Assembly: GCF_900101745.1 (NCBI RefSeq)
Contig: NZ_FNAD01000013.1
Span: 1-64,000 of the forward strand
Origin: Glycomyces harbinensis
Lineage (GTDB): Bacteria; Actinomycetota; Actinomycetes; Mycobacteriales; Micromonosporaceae
DNA: 64,000 nucleotides
Direction of reading: 5' to 3'
Shown here: positions 1-12,416 of the stretch, one piece after another
Layout: the number at the start of each line of letters is the position of its first letter
How positions within the stretch are numbered: position 1 is the stretch's first letter
Position numbers and translations under genes: made by a program
Notes under the pieces: model-generated
What the model was told of the DNA's origin: nothing
Database searches by the model: none
The model's input: the letters and a program-made list of their open reading frames with translations, nothing else

Positions 1-4126
<4,126 letters not shown>

Positions 4127-4130
4127 CCGA

Positions 4131-4164
4131 GCCCGGGCCGCGGCATCGGAGCCGCGGCCCGGGC
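4131..4164. terminator. Bidirectional terminator hairpin
   Basis: Perfect 14-bp stem (GCCCGGGCCGCGGC and its complement) with a 6-nt loop, in the 43-bp gap between the convergent alpha-galactosidase and small secreted protein genes. No T-tract follows, as is common for actinobacterial terminators. Confidence 0.75.
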
Positions 4165-4169
4165 GCGGG

Positions 4170-4601
4170 TCACCAGGTCAATTCGGGACAGTCCCCGCCT
4201 CTGGAGCCGTTGCCCGCGCTGATCCAGTCGCTGCCCATGCTCTGGTGGATGATCTCGTCCTGCTCGGTCGCGGTGGCGACGTAGCAGATGAGCGTGCTGT
4301 CGGACAGGGTCAGGTCCCTGTCCAGTCGGGAACCCGCGCTGCCGTTGTTCTCGGCGCGGAACCAGCCCTGGCCGAAGGTGCAGAACCCCGTCGCGGCCAT
4401 CCCGTCGGCGGCGGTGTCGTAGACGTACAGGTGATCGCCGTTCGGGTCGAAGCAGACCTTCGCTCCGGACGTCTGGACGCAGTTGCCGATCGCGGCCTGC
4501 GCCGGCGCGGCGAACGCGCCCGAGAGTCCCGCCATGGCGACGAGCGCCGTCAGGACGGCCAGGAGCCGTCTCCGGTTGCCGCGCAGTTCGAGTGATCGCA
4601 T
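4170..4601 (-). CDS. Small secreted protein of unknown function
   Basis: A 143-aa preprotein with a clear Sec signal peptide: arginine-rich start, hydrophobic stretch at residues 13-30 and an AQA-A cleavage site after residue 36. The mature part is about 107 aa, with Cys41 and Cys50 close together and three later cysteines, consistent with disulfides outside the cell. It is rich in Asp, Asn and Gly with aromatic patches (LYVYDTAAD, GQGWFRAENN). I do not recognise the family. The start is secured by GAGGAGG 5 nt upstream of the ATG. It lies 88 bp downstream of the SARP regulator gene on the same strand and could be co-transcribed with it or be its target; neither is shown. Confidence 0.8.
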   Translation of the reverse strand: MRSLELRGNRRRLLAVLTALVAMAGLSGAFAAPAQAAIGNCVQTSGAKVCFDPNGDHLYVYDTAADGMAATGFCTFGQGWFRAENNGSAGSRLDRDLTLSDSTLICYVATATEQDEIIHQSMGSDWISAGNGSRGGDCPELTW

Positions 4602-4689
4602 GGAACCTCCTCATTGATGATGTCCGACGAGGATGGGGCACCGCGGCACGATTCCTGCACGGAAACCGCACGAGCGGCTCGTCCGGCGT

Positions 4690-7449
4690 CTAGGCGTTCG
4701 GAAGGCCGTCGATCATCTTCCGGATGTTGGCCGCCCCGAACGGTTCGCTCGCCTCCAGGATCTCGCTCGCCCACACCCAGGAGGCCCGTGCCTCCGCGGT
4801 CCGCCCGAGGTCGGCGTACACCCGTCCCAGGCTCACGAAGACCTCGGCCTCGTTCGTGACGGCGTTCAGGGAGCGCGCGATCGCGATGGCGCGTTCGAAG
4901 ACCGCGAACGCCTCGGCGGTGCGCCCGGACCGGTGGTGGATGTACGCGATGCTGTCCCAGACCTGGATCTGGGCCTCCTGGTTGCCCAGCCCTTCGAGCA
5001 GCGCGATCGCCTCCTCGCAGCTGGCGAGGGCTTCGTCGAGCCGTTCGGGCAGGTCGAGGTGGGCCAGGAGCCGACCGATCCCGTTGCGCGCGTCGGCCTG
5101 CCCGAGTTCACTGCCCGCCGCCTTGAACGCCTCGAGCGCGACGCGTTCGTGTTCCAGGGCCTTCGCGTAGTCCGCCTTGACGTTGAGGACGAACAGTGCG
5201 AAGTGGTGGTTCACGTTCCCCCGGTCGAGGTCGTCGGCCGCTTCGCAGAGCGCCAGGGCCCGCCCCAGGTGCTCCTCGGACGCGTCGGTGTCCCCGGTGT
5301 AGATCGACTGGTTCGCGATCATCCGGTGCGAGTACAGCTGCTTCGAGACGTCGCGCAGCCGTTCGGCGGCCGAGAGCGCTCGTCGCTGGGTGCGAATGAT
5401 CTCCAGGCGCCGGGCCCGATTGTTGAGGTACGTGACGGTCGTCCACGCCAGGTTCCAGGCGGCGTCGTCGGCGCTCTGCTCGATGAGGTTGAGCACGACC
5501 GGGTACTCGGCGGCGAGCCATGCGAGCGCCGCGGGGCGATCGGGGAACGGGACGACGAGGACGCCGGGCGGGACGCGGCCGAGGTCGGGCACGCGGCCCC
5601 GCGGTGTGACCAGTTCCGCTGCGACGCAGCCTGAGCGGAGGTAGTGGTCGAGCATCCGCCCGGTCGCCTCCGCCGCCTCCTCGGGGTTTTCGGCGGCGAG
5701 CTCTCCGGCGTAGACGCGCAGGAGGTCGTGCACGGTGTAGCGGTCGGGAAGCGGCTCGCCGATCAGGCTCGCCGCGAGGAGTCGGGAGAGCAGCGGTCGC
5801 ACCGCGGCGATCGGCCGTCCCGCCAGGCTGGCCGCCGCCGCGAGCGTGCAGTGCGGGCCGGGGTGCAGTCCGAGGAGCCGGAACAGTCTCGCGGCCTCGT
5901 CGCCGAGCGAGGCGATCGACCAGGAGAAGACCGCTCTGACGTCGGTGAGCGGGTCGTCCTCCGCGAACGCTCCGAGGCCGTCCTCGACGCCGTCGAGTTG
6001 GTCGGCGAAGTGCCCGAGCGGGAACCGCGGCTGCGTCGCCGCGCGCGTGGCGAGGATCGCCAGCGCCAGAGGGAGCCCGCCGCACACCGCGATGATCCGT
6101 TGCACCGCATCGGGTTCGGCGGCGACCCGCGCGGCGCCGACGCGCTGTTCCAGCATCAGTGTCGCCTGTTCCCGGTCGAGCACGTCGAGTTTGACGAGAT
6201 CGGCGCCCTCGGTGACGGCCAGGCCCGTCAAGAGGTTGCGACTGGTCGCGAGCGTGAAGTTCCCCGGGCCGCCGGGCAGGAGCGGACGGACCTGCGCGGC
6301 GTCTTCGGCGTTGTCGAGGACGACCAGCACGCGCCGGTCCGCGAGCATGTTCCGGTAGAGGTCGAGTTGGGCCGCAACGGAGTCGGGGAGGCGCTCGGCG
6401 GGGATGCCGAACGCCTCGAGGAAGCGGCGGACCACGCTTTCGGGTCGGACGGCGGCGCCGTGCGGGTCGAAGCCCTGAAGGTCGGCGTACAGCTGCCCGT
6501 CGGGGAACCGGTCGGCGGCCTTGCGGGCCCAGTGGACCGCCAGGGTGGTCTTGCCGATGCCCCCGGTCCCCGCGACGACCACCAGGTTCGCGTCGCCCTC
6601 GGCGAGCGCACGGAGGCGGTCGAGTTCCACTTCGCGGCCGGTGAAGCCCGGGAGGGCGGCGGGCAGGAGCGCCGGGGAGATTCGCGAATCGCTCTGCGTC
6701 GCAGGAGGAACGGGGGCCGAGTGGAGGTCGAGGCCCGGGTCTTCGCGGAGGATCGCGGTGTGCGTCTCGCGCAGGGTGCGGTCGGGGTCGATGCCGAGTT
6801 CGTCCGCGAGCCGGGCGCGCAGGTCCTCATAGGCCCGCAGCGCCGTCGCCGCGTCGCCGCAGCGGTAGAGCGCGAGCATGAGCCGGCCGGTGAACTGCTG
6901 GCGGTGCGGGTGCGCGGCCGCGGCGGCGCGGAGTTCGTCGACGGTCTCGCGGTGGCGCCCGAGCGCCAGCAGCGCGTCGAAGCGGGCTTCGGCGGCGTCG
7001 AGCCGCGACTCCTCCAGGCCGACGCCGATGGAGGCGATCAGGTCGCCGCCGTGTCCTGCGAGGACCGGCCCGCGCCAGCGCTCCAGGGCCGTGGTCAGGA
7101 GCTGCGCGGCGGACTCGGCATCCGAGGCGCTTTTAGCCTGGGCCACTTCGGCTTTGAACAGGGACAGGTCGGACCGGGCGTGCAGCAGCCGGTAGCCGTC
7201 GCCGGCTTGTTCGATCGGGTCCGCCGCCGCCAGGGCCCTGCGCAGTGCGGCGACGGTGTTCTGGACCTGGCGGCGGGCGGTCGCCGGCGGCTCGCCGTCC
7301 CACATGGCCGCGATGAACCGATGCATCGGCACGGTCAGGCCGGCGTCGAGGATCAGGACCGCCAACGCCCGCCGCTGCAACGGGCCCCGCAGGGGCACCT
7401 CGACGCCGTCGTGCAGCACCTCGAGGGGGCCGAGGACGCGGAATTCCAC
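4690..7449 (-). CDS. AfsR-like SARP/NB-ARC/TPR transcriptional regulator
   Basis: A 919-aa STAND-type regulator. Domain order: OmpR-like winged helix (residues 1-95, beginning VEFRVLGPLEVL), bacterial transcriptional activation domain (about 100-245), NB-ARC ATPase with P-loop GTGGIGKTTL (Lys about 300) and LVVLDNAED Walker B, then a TPR array to the C terminus. Such proteins activate transcription after ATP-dependent oligomerisation. The GTG at 7449 is preferred because GGAGGA lies 6 nt upstream; a TTG at 7479 would put that site inside the gene. It is divergent from the epimerase-like gene and upstream of the small secreted protein gene. It is not beside a biosynthetic cluster, so the target is unknown. 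Confidence 0.93.
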   Translation of the reverse strand: MEFRVLGPLEVLHDGVEVPLRGPLQRRALAVLILDAGLTVPMHRFIAAMWDGEPPATARRQVQNTVAALRRALAAADPIEQAGDGYRLLHARSDLSLFKAEVAQAKSASDAESAAQLLTTALERWRGPVLAGHGGDLIASIGVGLEESRLDAAEARFDALLALGRHRETVDELRAAAAAHPHRQQFTGRLMLALYRCGDAATALRAYEDLRARLADELGIDPDRTLRETHTAILREDPGLDLHSAPVPPATQSDSRISPALLPAALPGFTGREVELDRLRALAEGDANLVVVAGTGGIGKTTLAVHWARKAADRFPDGQLYADLQGFDPHGAAVRPESVVRRFLEAFGIPAERLPDSVAAQLDLYRNMLADRRVLVVLDNAEDAAQVRPLLPGGPGNFTLATSRNLLTGLAVTEGADLVKLDVLDREQATLMLEQRVGAARVAAEPDAVQRIIAVCGGLPLALAILATRAATQPRFPLGHFADQLDGVEDGLGAFAEDDPLTDVRAVFSWSIASLGDEAARLFRLLGLHPGPHCTLAAAASLAGRPIAAVRPLLSRLLAASLIGEPLPDRYTVHDLLRVYAGELAAENPEEAAEATGRMLDHYLRSGCVAAELVTPRGRVPDLGRVPPGVLVVPFPDRPAALAWLAAEYPVVLNLIEQSADDAAWNLAWTTVTYLNNRARRLEIIRTQRRALSAAERLRDVSKQLYSHRMIANQSIYTGDTDASEEHLGRALALCEAADDLDRGNVNHHFALFVLNVKADYAKALEHERVALEAFKAAGSELGQADARNGIGRLLAHLDLPERLDEALASCEEAIALLEGLGNQEAQIQVWDSIAYIHHRSGRTAEAFAVFERAIAIARSLNAVTNEAEVFVSLGRVYADLGRTAEARASWVWASEILEASEPFGAANIRKMIDGLPNA

Positions 7450-7643
7450 GGATACTCCTCCAGAAGCTCTGTCGCTCAACGGAATGTCGACTCTCAGGCT
7501 ATCGGGATCCGCGCTCGTGCACAGGTCGTGTCGGCCTCATGCGGCGCCGTCTCGGCTCCCAGAGCGCTGGGACGCCGGGACCCGCGACACCGCTTCCGAC
7601 GATCCCGTACAGTGCCAAGTCGTTCATGGATTCGGAGGCTGAC

Positions 7644-8570
7644 GTGCGCGCAGTGCTGCTGGGTGGGACCGGCGCCATCGGCGGGGCGACGGCGATGCTG
7701 TTGTCCGAAGCCGGATGGCGGGTGGAGGTGACCGGCCGCGACCGGTCCCGAATGCCGAAGGCGATGTCCGAGGCGGGTGTGCGTTTCCACCGGCTCGAGC
7801 GAAGCGACGCCCGGGGTGTGGAACGCCTCGTCGGCGACGGCGCCGACCTGCTGGTCGATCTCGTGGCCTACACCGCCGAGGACGTGCGGGCCCTGCTGCC
7901 GGCCATGTCCTCCGTGCAGTGCCCGGTCCTGATATCGGGCCGGGCCGTCTACGTCGACGACGCCGGGCGCCACCTCAACGGCGACGAGCCGCCGCAGTTC
8001 GATCGGCCCGTCGGTGAAGCGGCGCCGACGCTGGCGCCCGCACCGGACGGCACGGACCCGTTCACCCGCGAAGGCTACGGTCCCTGCAAGGCCGCCGCCG
8101 AGCTGACCGCCCTGGAATCAGGACTCCCGGTCACCGTCGTCAGGCCCTCGAAGGTGCACGGGCGATGGGCCCGCAACGCCCGGACCAGGACGATCATCGA
8201 CCGGATGCGCAGCGGCGAACGGAGCATCGCGCTCGCACAGGCGGACACGATCGATCACCTCACTGCGGCGCGGAATGCCGCGGCCCTGATCAACACGGTC
8301 GCGGACCGTCCCGGTAGCCGGATTCTGAACGCCGCGGACCCCGACACCCCGACCGCCGAGGAGATCGTGCGCGCCATCGCCGCCGAACTCTCCTGGGACG
8401 GGCGGATCGAACGCGTCCCAGACGGTTCCGAGCAGGGCCGCCACCCGTGGCAGACCCCGATGGTCCTGGATACGACCGCCGCGCTCGAACTCGGCTACGA
8501 GCCGGTCGGCAAGGGCGTCGAACTCCTCGCCGAGGAGATCCGATGGCTGGTGGGCGACTCCGACCGGTAG
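7644..8570 (+). CDS. NAD-dependent epimerase/dehydratase-like protein
   Basis: A 308-aa protein of the extended SDR (atypical epimerase) type. It opens with the dinucleotide-binding strand and GGTGAIGG motif, followed by a short second strand (WRVEVTGRD). A YGPCKAAAE segment sits where the YxxxK catalytic pair is expected. The C-terminal half has the nucleotide-sugar-epimerase-like pattern (RILNAADPDTPTAEEIVRAI). It could act on a nucleotide sugar or be a redox-sensing member; the substrate cannot be told. The start is the GTG at 7644, with GGAGG 5 nt upstream; an ATG 18 bp earlier lacks a site. It is divergent from the SARP regulator and ends against a hairpin shared with the convergent SDR gene. 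Confidence 0.85.
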   Translation: MRAVLLGGTGAIGGATAMLLSEAGWRVEVTGRDRSRMPKAMSEAGVRFHRLERSDARGVERLVGDGADLLVDLVAYTAEDVRALLPAMSSVQCPVLISGRAVYVDDAGRHLNGDEPPQFDRPVGEAAPTLAPAPDGTDPFTREGYGPCKAAAELTALESGLPVTVVRPSKVHGRWARNARTRTIIDRMRSGERSIALAQADTIDHLTAARNAAALINTVADRPGSRILNAADPDTPTAEEIVRAIAAELSWDGRIERVPDGSEQGRHPWQTPMVLDTTAALELGYEPVGKGVELLAEEIRWLVGDSDR

Positions 8571-8624
8571 GAATTCCGGACAGTGCGGCAGATTCGCCTG
8601 AGGCTCCGTGAGCGCGGTGCCGCC

Positions 8625-8653
8625 GGTCCCCGCCGGCGGCCGCGGCGGGGACC
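8625..8653. terminator. Bidirectional terminator hairpin
   Basis: 11-bp perfect stem (GGTCCCCGCCG and complement) with a 7-nt loop between the convergent genes ending at 8570 and 8663. Confidence 0.65.
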
Positions 8654-8662
8654 TCTCGCCTC

Positions 8663-9421
8663 TCAGAGCTTGTAGCCTCCGGAGACCTCGATGCTCTGGG
8701 CGGTGATCCACCGGGACTCGTCCGAGCACAGCGCCGCGATCGCGGCGCCGACGTCGTCCGGTTCGCCGATGCGCCCGAGCGCGGTGTCGTCCGCGAGCGG
8801 CGCGGCGAGTTCGGGGAACCGCTCGAACGCGTTGTCGCCCAACCTCGTCCGCGTCGGACCGGGCGCGATCGCGTTCACCCGGATGCCGCGGTCGCTGAAC
8901 TCCTTGGCCATGAAGCGGGTCAGGACGATCAGGCCGCCCTTGAGCGAGGCGTACACCGAGTACCCGGGCGCCGCTTCGGAACTCGTCGCGCTGCTGCTCG
9001 TGGTGTTGACGATCGCGCCGCCGTCCTCGATGAGCGGCAGGAACGCCTGCGTGAGGAAGTACGGGCCTTTGAGCAGGACCCGCGTCAAGTCGTCGAACAG
9101 CTCCTCGGTGGTGTCCGCGAACGGCGCCATGCGCGCCCGGCCGCCGTTGTTCACCAGCGCGGCGACGCCCGTGGCGCCCCACGTGTCCGCGAGCGCGGCG
9201 ACCACCTGCCGCTTGAACTCCGGGAACTCCTCGGTGCGGCCGAGATCGAGCGGCAGTGCGACCGCCTGCGTGCCCGCCTTCTCGACCGCGGCAACGGTTT
9301 CGAGGCCGCGTTCGCGGCTGCCGGTGTAGGTGACGATGACGCCCCAGCCGCGTTCGGCGAGCTGGACGGCGGCGCTGCGCCCGATGCCGGAGCTGCCGCC
9401 GGTGACGATGGCGATGGGCAT
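8663..9421 (-). CDS. SDR-family oxidoreductase (3-ketoacyl-ACP reductase-like)
   Basis: Classical short-chain dehydrogenase of 252 aa. It has the cofactor motif TGGSSGIG at residues 7-14, NNGG in place of NNAG, a serine-rich strand before the catalytic tyrosine in YASLK, and a C-terminal SGGYKL, as in FabG-like enzymes. Expected to reduce or oxidise a small carbonyl/alcohol with NAD(P)H; the substrate is unknown. The ATG at 9421 has GGAGG about 6 nt upstream, which rules out the longer form. It is transcribed divergently from an AraC-type regulator, a very common pairing in which the regulator controls the dehydrogenase. Confidence 0.9.
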   Translation of the reverse strand: MPIAIVTGGSSGIGRSAAVQLAERGWGVIVTYTGSRERGLETVAAVEKAGTQAVALPLDLGRTEEFPEFKRQVVAALADTWGATGVAALVNNGGRARMAPFADTTEELFDDLTRVLLKGPYFLTQAFLPLIEDGGAIVNTTSSSATSSEAAPGYSVYASLKGGLIVLTRFMAKEFSDRGIRVNAIAPGPTRTRLGDNAFERFPELAAPLADDTALGRIGEPDDVGAAIAALCSDESRWITAQSIEVSGGYKL

Positions 9422-9605
9422 GATGTTCCTCCGATATGGATCGATCACTGTGCTGCCGCCAGGGGATCTGTCGGCAATCCGTGCAGATCAAGCAAAGCGC
9501 CGCGGGCGCCGATCCCGTAGGCCGATCGTGTCGAGGTCTTGCACGATCCTGCTTCGATCGGCAGGATCGATCGGCGGCTCCCGCAGCTGGTGCTTGAATC
9601 GACCC

Positions 9606-10487
9606 ATGTCCCTGGAAGAGCTGCGCGGCCTCATCATCCGCCACGCGCGCGACGACGACACCACCTTGATCGACGGCGTGCTCCTGTCCGTGGCGCCCGT
9701 CGCGGCCCCGCCGAGCGCCCATCCCTCCGGCACCTGCCTGGCGCTCATCGCGCAGGGCGCGAAGCGCATCGTGCTGGGCGACCGCGCCTTCGACTACCGC
9801 GAGGGCCAGTACCTGGTGGCGTCGGTCGACCTGCCGGTCACGGGCCAGTTCGTCGAGGCGAGCCGCGACCGGCCCGCCGTCGGGTTCGGGCTGACGCTGC
9901 GACCCGCCGTCATCGCCGAACTGCTCCTGGACCACGCCGACGCGCTCGCGCCCCGGGACGACCGCGGCGCTCCGCTCGGTTTGACCGTCAGCGACGCCTC
10001 GGACGAACTCATCGACGCCGCGATCCGCATGGTGCGGCTGCTGGAGCGCCCGCGCGACCGCCCGGTCCTGGCGCCGATGATCGAACGCGAGATCCTCTGG
10101 CTGCTGATCAACAGCGACCAGGGCGCCGCCGTCCGGCAGCTCGGCCTCGCCGACAGCAGCCTCTCCCACGTCAGCCGGGTCGCCCGGTGGATTCGCGACC
10201 ACTACGCCGAACGGCTCCGGGTCGAGGATCTCGCCCGCATGTCGCGGCTCAGCACCTCGGCGTTCCACCGCAGCTTCCGGGCGGTCACCACGATGACCCC
10301 GATCCAGTTCCAGAAGCAGATCCGCCTGCACCAGGCCCGCCTGCTGCTGGCGACGCGCAGCGACGACGTCACCCGCATCGGCCTCGCCGTGGGCTACGAC
10401 AGCGTCTCGCAGTTCAGCCGCGAGTACCGGCGCCTCTTCGGCGTCCCTCCCAGCGAGGACGCCGCCCGGATGCGCGGCGCGGAGTAA
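9606..10487 (+). CDS. AraC-family transcriptional regulator
   Basis: A 293-aa regulator with an AraC type-II N-terminal cupin domain (residues 1-185) and a C-terminal double helix-turn-helix (about 195-290), including the conserved second-HTH signature IGLAVGYDSVSQFSREYRRLFG. It probably senses a small organic ligand and controls the divergent SDR gene across the 184-bp shared region. The ATG at 9606 gives an N terminus typical of this family (MSLEELRGLIIRHA); its ribosome binding site is weak, and longer in-frame starts would run into the SDR promoter. Confidence 0.9.
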   Translation: MSLEELRGLIIRHARDDDTTLIDGVLLSVAPVAAPPSAHPSGTCLALIAQGAKRIVLGDRAFDYREGQYLVASVDLPVTGQFVEASRDRPAVGFGLTLRPAVIAELLLDHADALAPRDDRGAPLGLTVSDASDELIDAAIRMVRLLERPRDRPVLAPMIEREILWLLINSDQGAAVRQLGLADSSLSHVSRVARWIRDHYAERLRVEDLARMSRLSTSAFHRSFRAVTTMTPIQFQKQIRLHQARLLLATRSDDVTRIGLAVGYDSVSQFSREYRRLFGVPPSEDAARMRGAE

Positions 10488-10538
10488 CGGGCATGGAAAT
10501 CCAGCGACAGAACTCGGTTCAGTGCGCCATGCTATGTG

Positions 10539-10556
10539 TAGTGTAAAGTGACACTA
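10539..10556. promoter_or_regulatory. Dyad operator candidate before the membrane protein gene
   Basis: Perfect inverted repeat TAGTGT-N6-ACACTA in an AT-rich patch 28 bp upstream of the GTG at 10585. It resembles the dyads that MerR-family proteins use inside a promoter, and a MerR gene lies just downstream. The link is inference. Confidence 0.45.
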
Positions 10557-10584
10557 TCTATTTCTCACCCTTCAAGGAGGCTCC

Positions 10585-11040
10585 GTGAGCCCTCGCTCAA
10601 TCGAACTCGCCACTCGCATCGCCCTGGTCGCCATGGGCCTGTTCACCGCCGTGCCGGTGCTGTCCCTGATCCAACCCGGGCAGCTCGAATCCGGTTACGG
10701 CATCGTCGACCCCGACCCGATGCTCCTGACACTGCTCCAGCACCGCGGCGTGTTCCAGGCGCTCGCCGGGGCCGCCCTCGTCTGGGCCGCGGCGCGCCCC
10801 GACGTCCGCATCCCCGTCGCCGCCGGCGTGATCGTCGCGAAGACCACCGCCCTGGTGCTCACCGTGTCCCGCCCGCAGGCCCAAGCTCAGGCCGACCCCT
10901 TCATCCAAGGCTTCGACGTCTTCTGCGTCCTCGCACTGGCCCTGATCATCGCGGGCACGGCGCGGGGCACGTGGGCCCTCGGCCTGAGGCGGCACCGCGG
11001 CGGCGGGCGCGCGGTGGAGCGGCGCCGCCGCTTCGTATAG
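10585..11040 (+). CDS. Small integral membrane protein of unknown function
   Basis: A 151-aa protein with four predicted membrane segments: about residues 8-28 (ATRIALVAMGLFTAVPVLSL), 55-69, 73-92 and 112-131. Short loops and an arginine-rich C-terminal tail (RRHRGGGRAVERRRRF) suggest N-in/C-in topology. AAGGAGG 5 nt before the GTG fixes the start. I cannot assign a family. It is followed after 40 bp by a MerR regulator on the same strand and preceded by a dyad, so it is probably a small inducible membrane protein controlled by that regulator. Confidence 0.75.
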   Translation: MSPRSIELATRIALVAMGLFTAVPVLSLIQPGQLESGYGIVDPDPMLLTLLQHRGVFQALAGAALVWAAARPDVRIPVAAGVIVAKTTALVLTVSRPQAQAQADPFIQGFDVFCVLALALIIAGTARGTWALGLRRHRGGGRAVERRRRFV

Positions 11041-11080
11041 TCGGGACTCGCCGATCCGGGCGGGAGAAAGGAACCTGCGC

Positions 11081-11764
11081 ATGCGAATGACGGAGCTCAG
11101 CGAGCGCTCCGGGGTGCCCATCCCCACCATCCGCTACTACATCCGCGAGGGCATCCTCCCGGCCGGCCGCCTCACCAGCCCGAATCAGGCGACGTACGAC
11201 GAAACGCACGTCCACCGCCTCACGCTCATCCGCGCCATGGTCGAGGTCGGGGAGATGCCGATCGCGGCCGTCGCCAAGCTCTTCGACCACCTCCAGAGCA
11301 AGAGCGCCGACGAGTACGTGACGCTCGGCCTCGTGCAGTACGCGCTGGCGGACACGTCCGCCGCGGAGGCTGCCGCTCCCGATGACGAAGCGCTTGTCGA
11401 GGTCGGCGACCTGCTGGACCGGCTCGATTGGCAGGTCCGCGAGCAGCACCCGTCCCGCGCGGCCCTCGCCGCCGCCGTGCGCAGCCTCCGGCGGCTCGGC
11501 CACGGCGACGTCGTCGACCTGCTGGAGCGCTATGCGGCCGCCGCACACGAACTCGCCGAAGCGGAAGTCGGCCTCGTGATGCGGCGAGACGACCTCGACG
11601 GCCGCGCCGAAGCCGTCGTCACGATCGGCGTGCTCGGCGACGCCATGCTCGCCGCGGTCCGGAGACTGGCCCAAGAGGACGTCGCCACCCGAATCCTCAA
11701 GGAACCCAAGGAATTAAGGCCGTCGACCCCGGTGAAGCCTGGTCTGAGGGGAGCGCGTCGGTGA
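11081..11764 (+). CDS. MerR-family transcriptional regulator
   Basis: A 227-aa protein with an N-terminal MerR winged HTH (residues 1-70): MTELSERSGVPIPTIRYYIR, followed by the wing and LTLIRAMVEVGEMPIAAVAKL. The C-terminal 150 residues are helical, Ala/Glu/Asp-rich and lack the cysteine ligands of metal-sensing MerR proteins, so the ligand is probably organic or absent. AAGGA upstream supports the ATG. Its last 68 bp overlap the 3' end of the convergent TetR gene, so the two transcripts are antisense to each other at their ends. It likely controls the membrane protein gene just upstream. Confidence 0.88.
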   Translation: MRMTELSERSGVPIPTIRYYIREGILPAGRLTSPNQATYDETHVHRLTLIRAMVEVGEMPIAAVAKLFDHLQSKSADEYVTLGLVQYALADTSAAEAAAPDDEALVEVGDLLDRLDWQVREQHPSRAALAAAVRSLRRLGHGDVVDLLERYAAAAHELAEAEVGLVMRRDDLDGRAEAVVTIGVLGDAMLAAVRRLAQEDVATRILKEPKELRPSTPVKPGLRGARR

Positions 11765-12326
11765 TCGCCGCTTCGAGCCGGCGTGCGACCCGGTCGAGGG
11801 GCGTGATGCTGCGTTTGGCGCGGCACATGGCAACGGCGCCTTCGACGGCGGCCACGATGAGGGCCGCGAGCTCCACCGCCTCGTCGGGTTCGGCCCCGTG
11901 CCCGCGAAGGGACTCGGCGAGCAGCCGCTCCCAGTCCTCGAAGACCGTCGCGGCCGCGAGGAGTTCGGGCGGGGCCGCTTCGTCGGCGGGCTCCTCGACC
12001 GCGACCGCGAGCACGGGGCACCCGGCCCGGTAGCCGGTCTTGACGACGACGCCGCGCCACAGGCCCAGGAAGGCCCGGAGCCCGGCGACCGGACCGGCCG
12101 CGAGTTCTCGTTGCAGGAGTCGGGCCACGGCCTCGCCGGCGTACTGGACGGCCTCGGTGGCGACCTGCCGCTTCCCTTGGGGGAAATAGTGATAGGTCGA
12201 GCCCAGGGGCGCGTCCGCGTGCTTGGCGAGTTCGCGGATGCTCGCGGCGTTCAAGCCGCGCCTGCTGATCAGGTCGGCCGCACCGGCCACGATCCGCTCG
12301 CGCGAGGGCGCCTTCGACGCTGCCAC
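11697..12326 (-). CDS. TetR/AcrR-family regulator (LmrA/YxaF-like)
   Basis: A 209-aa regulator with an N-terminal TetR HTH (RERIVAGAADLISRRG...GSTYHYFPQGKRQV, residues 8-58) and an all-helical ligand domain resembling the LmrA/YxaF group (GCPVLAVAVEE). It starts at a GTG with GGAAGGGG upstream. It is divergent from a tautomerase gene, and the 90-bp region between them carries two copies of a TATNAC-N4-GTNATA dyad and a 12-bp inverted repeat containing both ribosome binding sites, so it almost certainly represses itself and the tautomerase. Its 3' end overlaps the MerR gene by 68 bp. Confidence 0.9.
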   Translation of the reverse strand: MAASKAPSRERIVAGAADLISRRGLNAASIRELAKHADAPLGSTYHYFPQGKRQVATEAVQYAGEAVARLLQRELAAGPVAGLRAFLGLWRGVVVKTGYRAGCPVLAVAVEEPADEAAPPELLAAATVFEDWERLLAESLRGHGAEPDEAVELAALIVAAVEGAVAMCRAKRSITPLDRVARRLEAAITDALPSDQASPGSTALIPWVP

Positions 12327-12345
12327 ATCGATCCCCTTCCATGGT

Positions 12346-12361
12346 TATGACACTCGTGATA
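12346..12361. promoter_or_regulatory. TetR operator, copy 1
   Basis: TATGACACTCGTGATA fits TATNAC-N4-GTNATA, an imperfect palindrome; flanking GG/CC extend the symmetry to 22 bp. It sits 20 bp upstream of the TetR start. Confidence 0.65.
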
Positions 12362-12380
12362 GCCTACCGCCACCACGTTC

Positions 12381-12396
12381 TATTACAGTCGTTATA
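12381..12396. promoter_or_regulatory. TetR operator, copy 2
   Basis: TATTACAGTCGTTATA fits the same TATNAC-N4-GTNATA consensus as copy 1, with its centre 35 bp away. It sits about 20 bp upstream of the tautomerase start, so one site serves each divergent gene. Confidence 0.65.
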
Positions 12397-12416
12397 ACCC
12401 ATGGAAGGGGCCATCA

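Larger units (their letters stand above)
12333..12410. promoter_or_regulatory. Symmetrical divergent control region
   Basis: The whole gap between the TetR and tautomerase genes is framed by a perfect 12-bp inverted repeat: CCCCTTCCATGG at 12333-12344 and CCATGGAAGGGG at 12399-12410. Each arm carries the AAGGGG ribosome binding site of one of the divergent genes. Two dyads lie inside. Confidence 0.75.

Noticed and set aside
5644..7731. Long plus-strand open frame opposite the SARP regulator gene
   Set aside because: Antisense shadow: the minus-strand frame has recognisable SARP, NB-ARC and TPR domains, and the plus-strand translation is low-complexity Arg/Gly/Glu-rich without a family.
8118..10331. 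Minus-strand frame running through the epimerase, SDR and AraC genes
   Set aside because: Crosses three genes and two promoter regions; no domain is recognisable.
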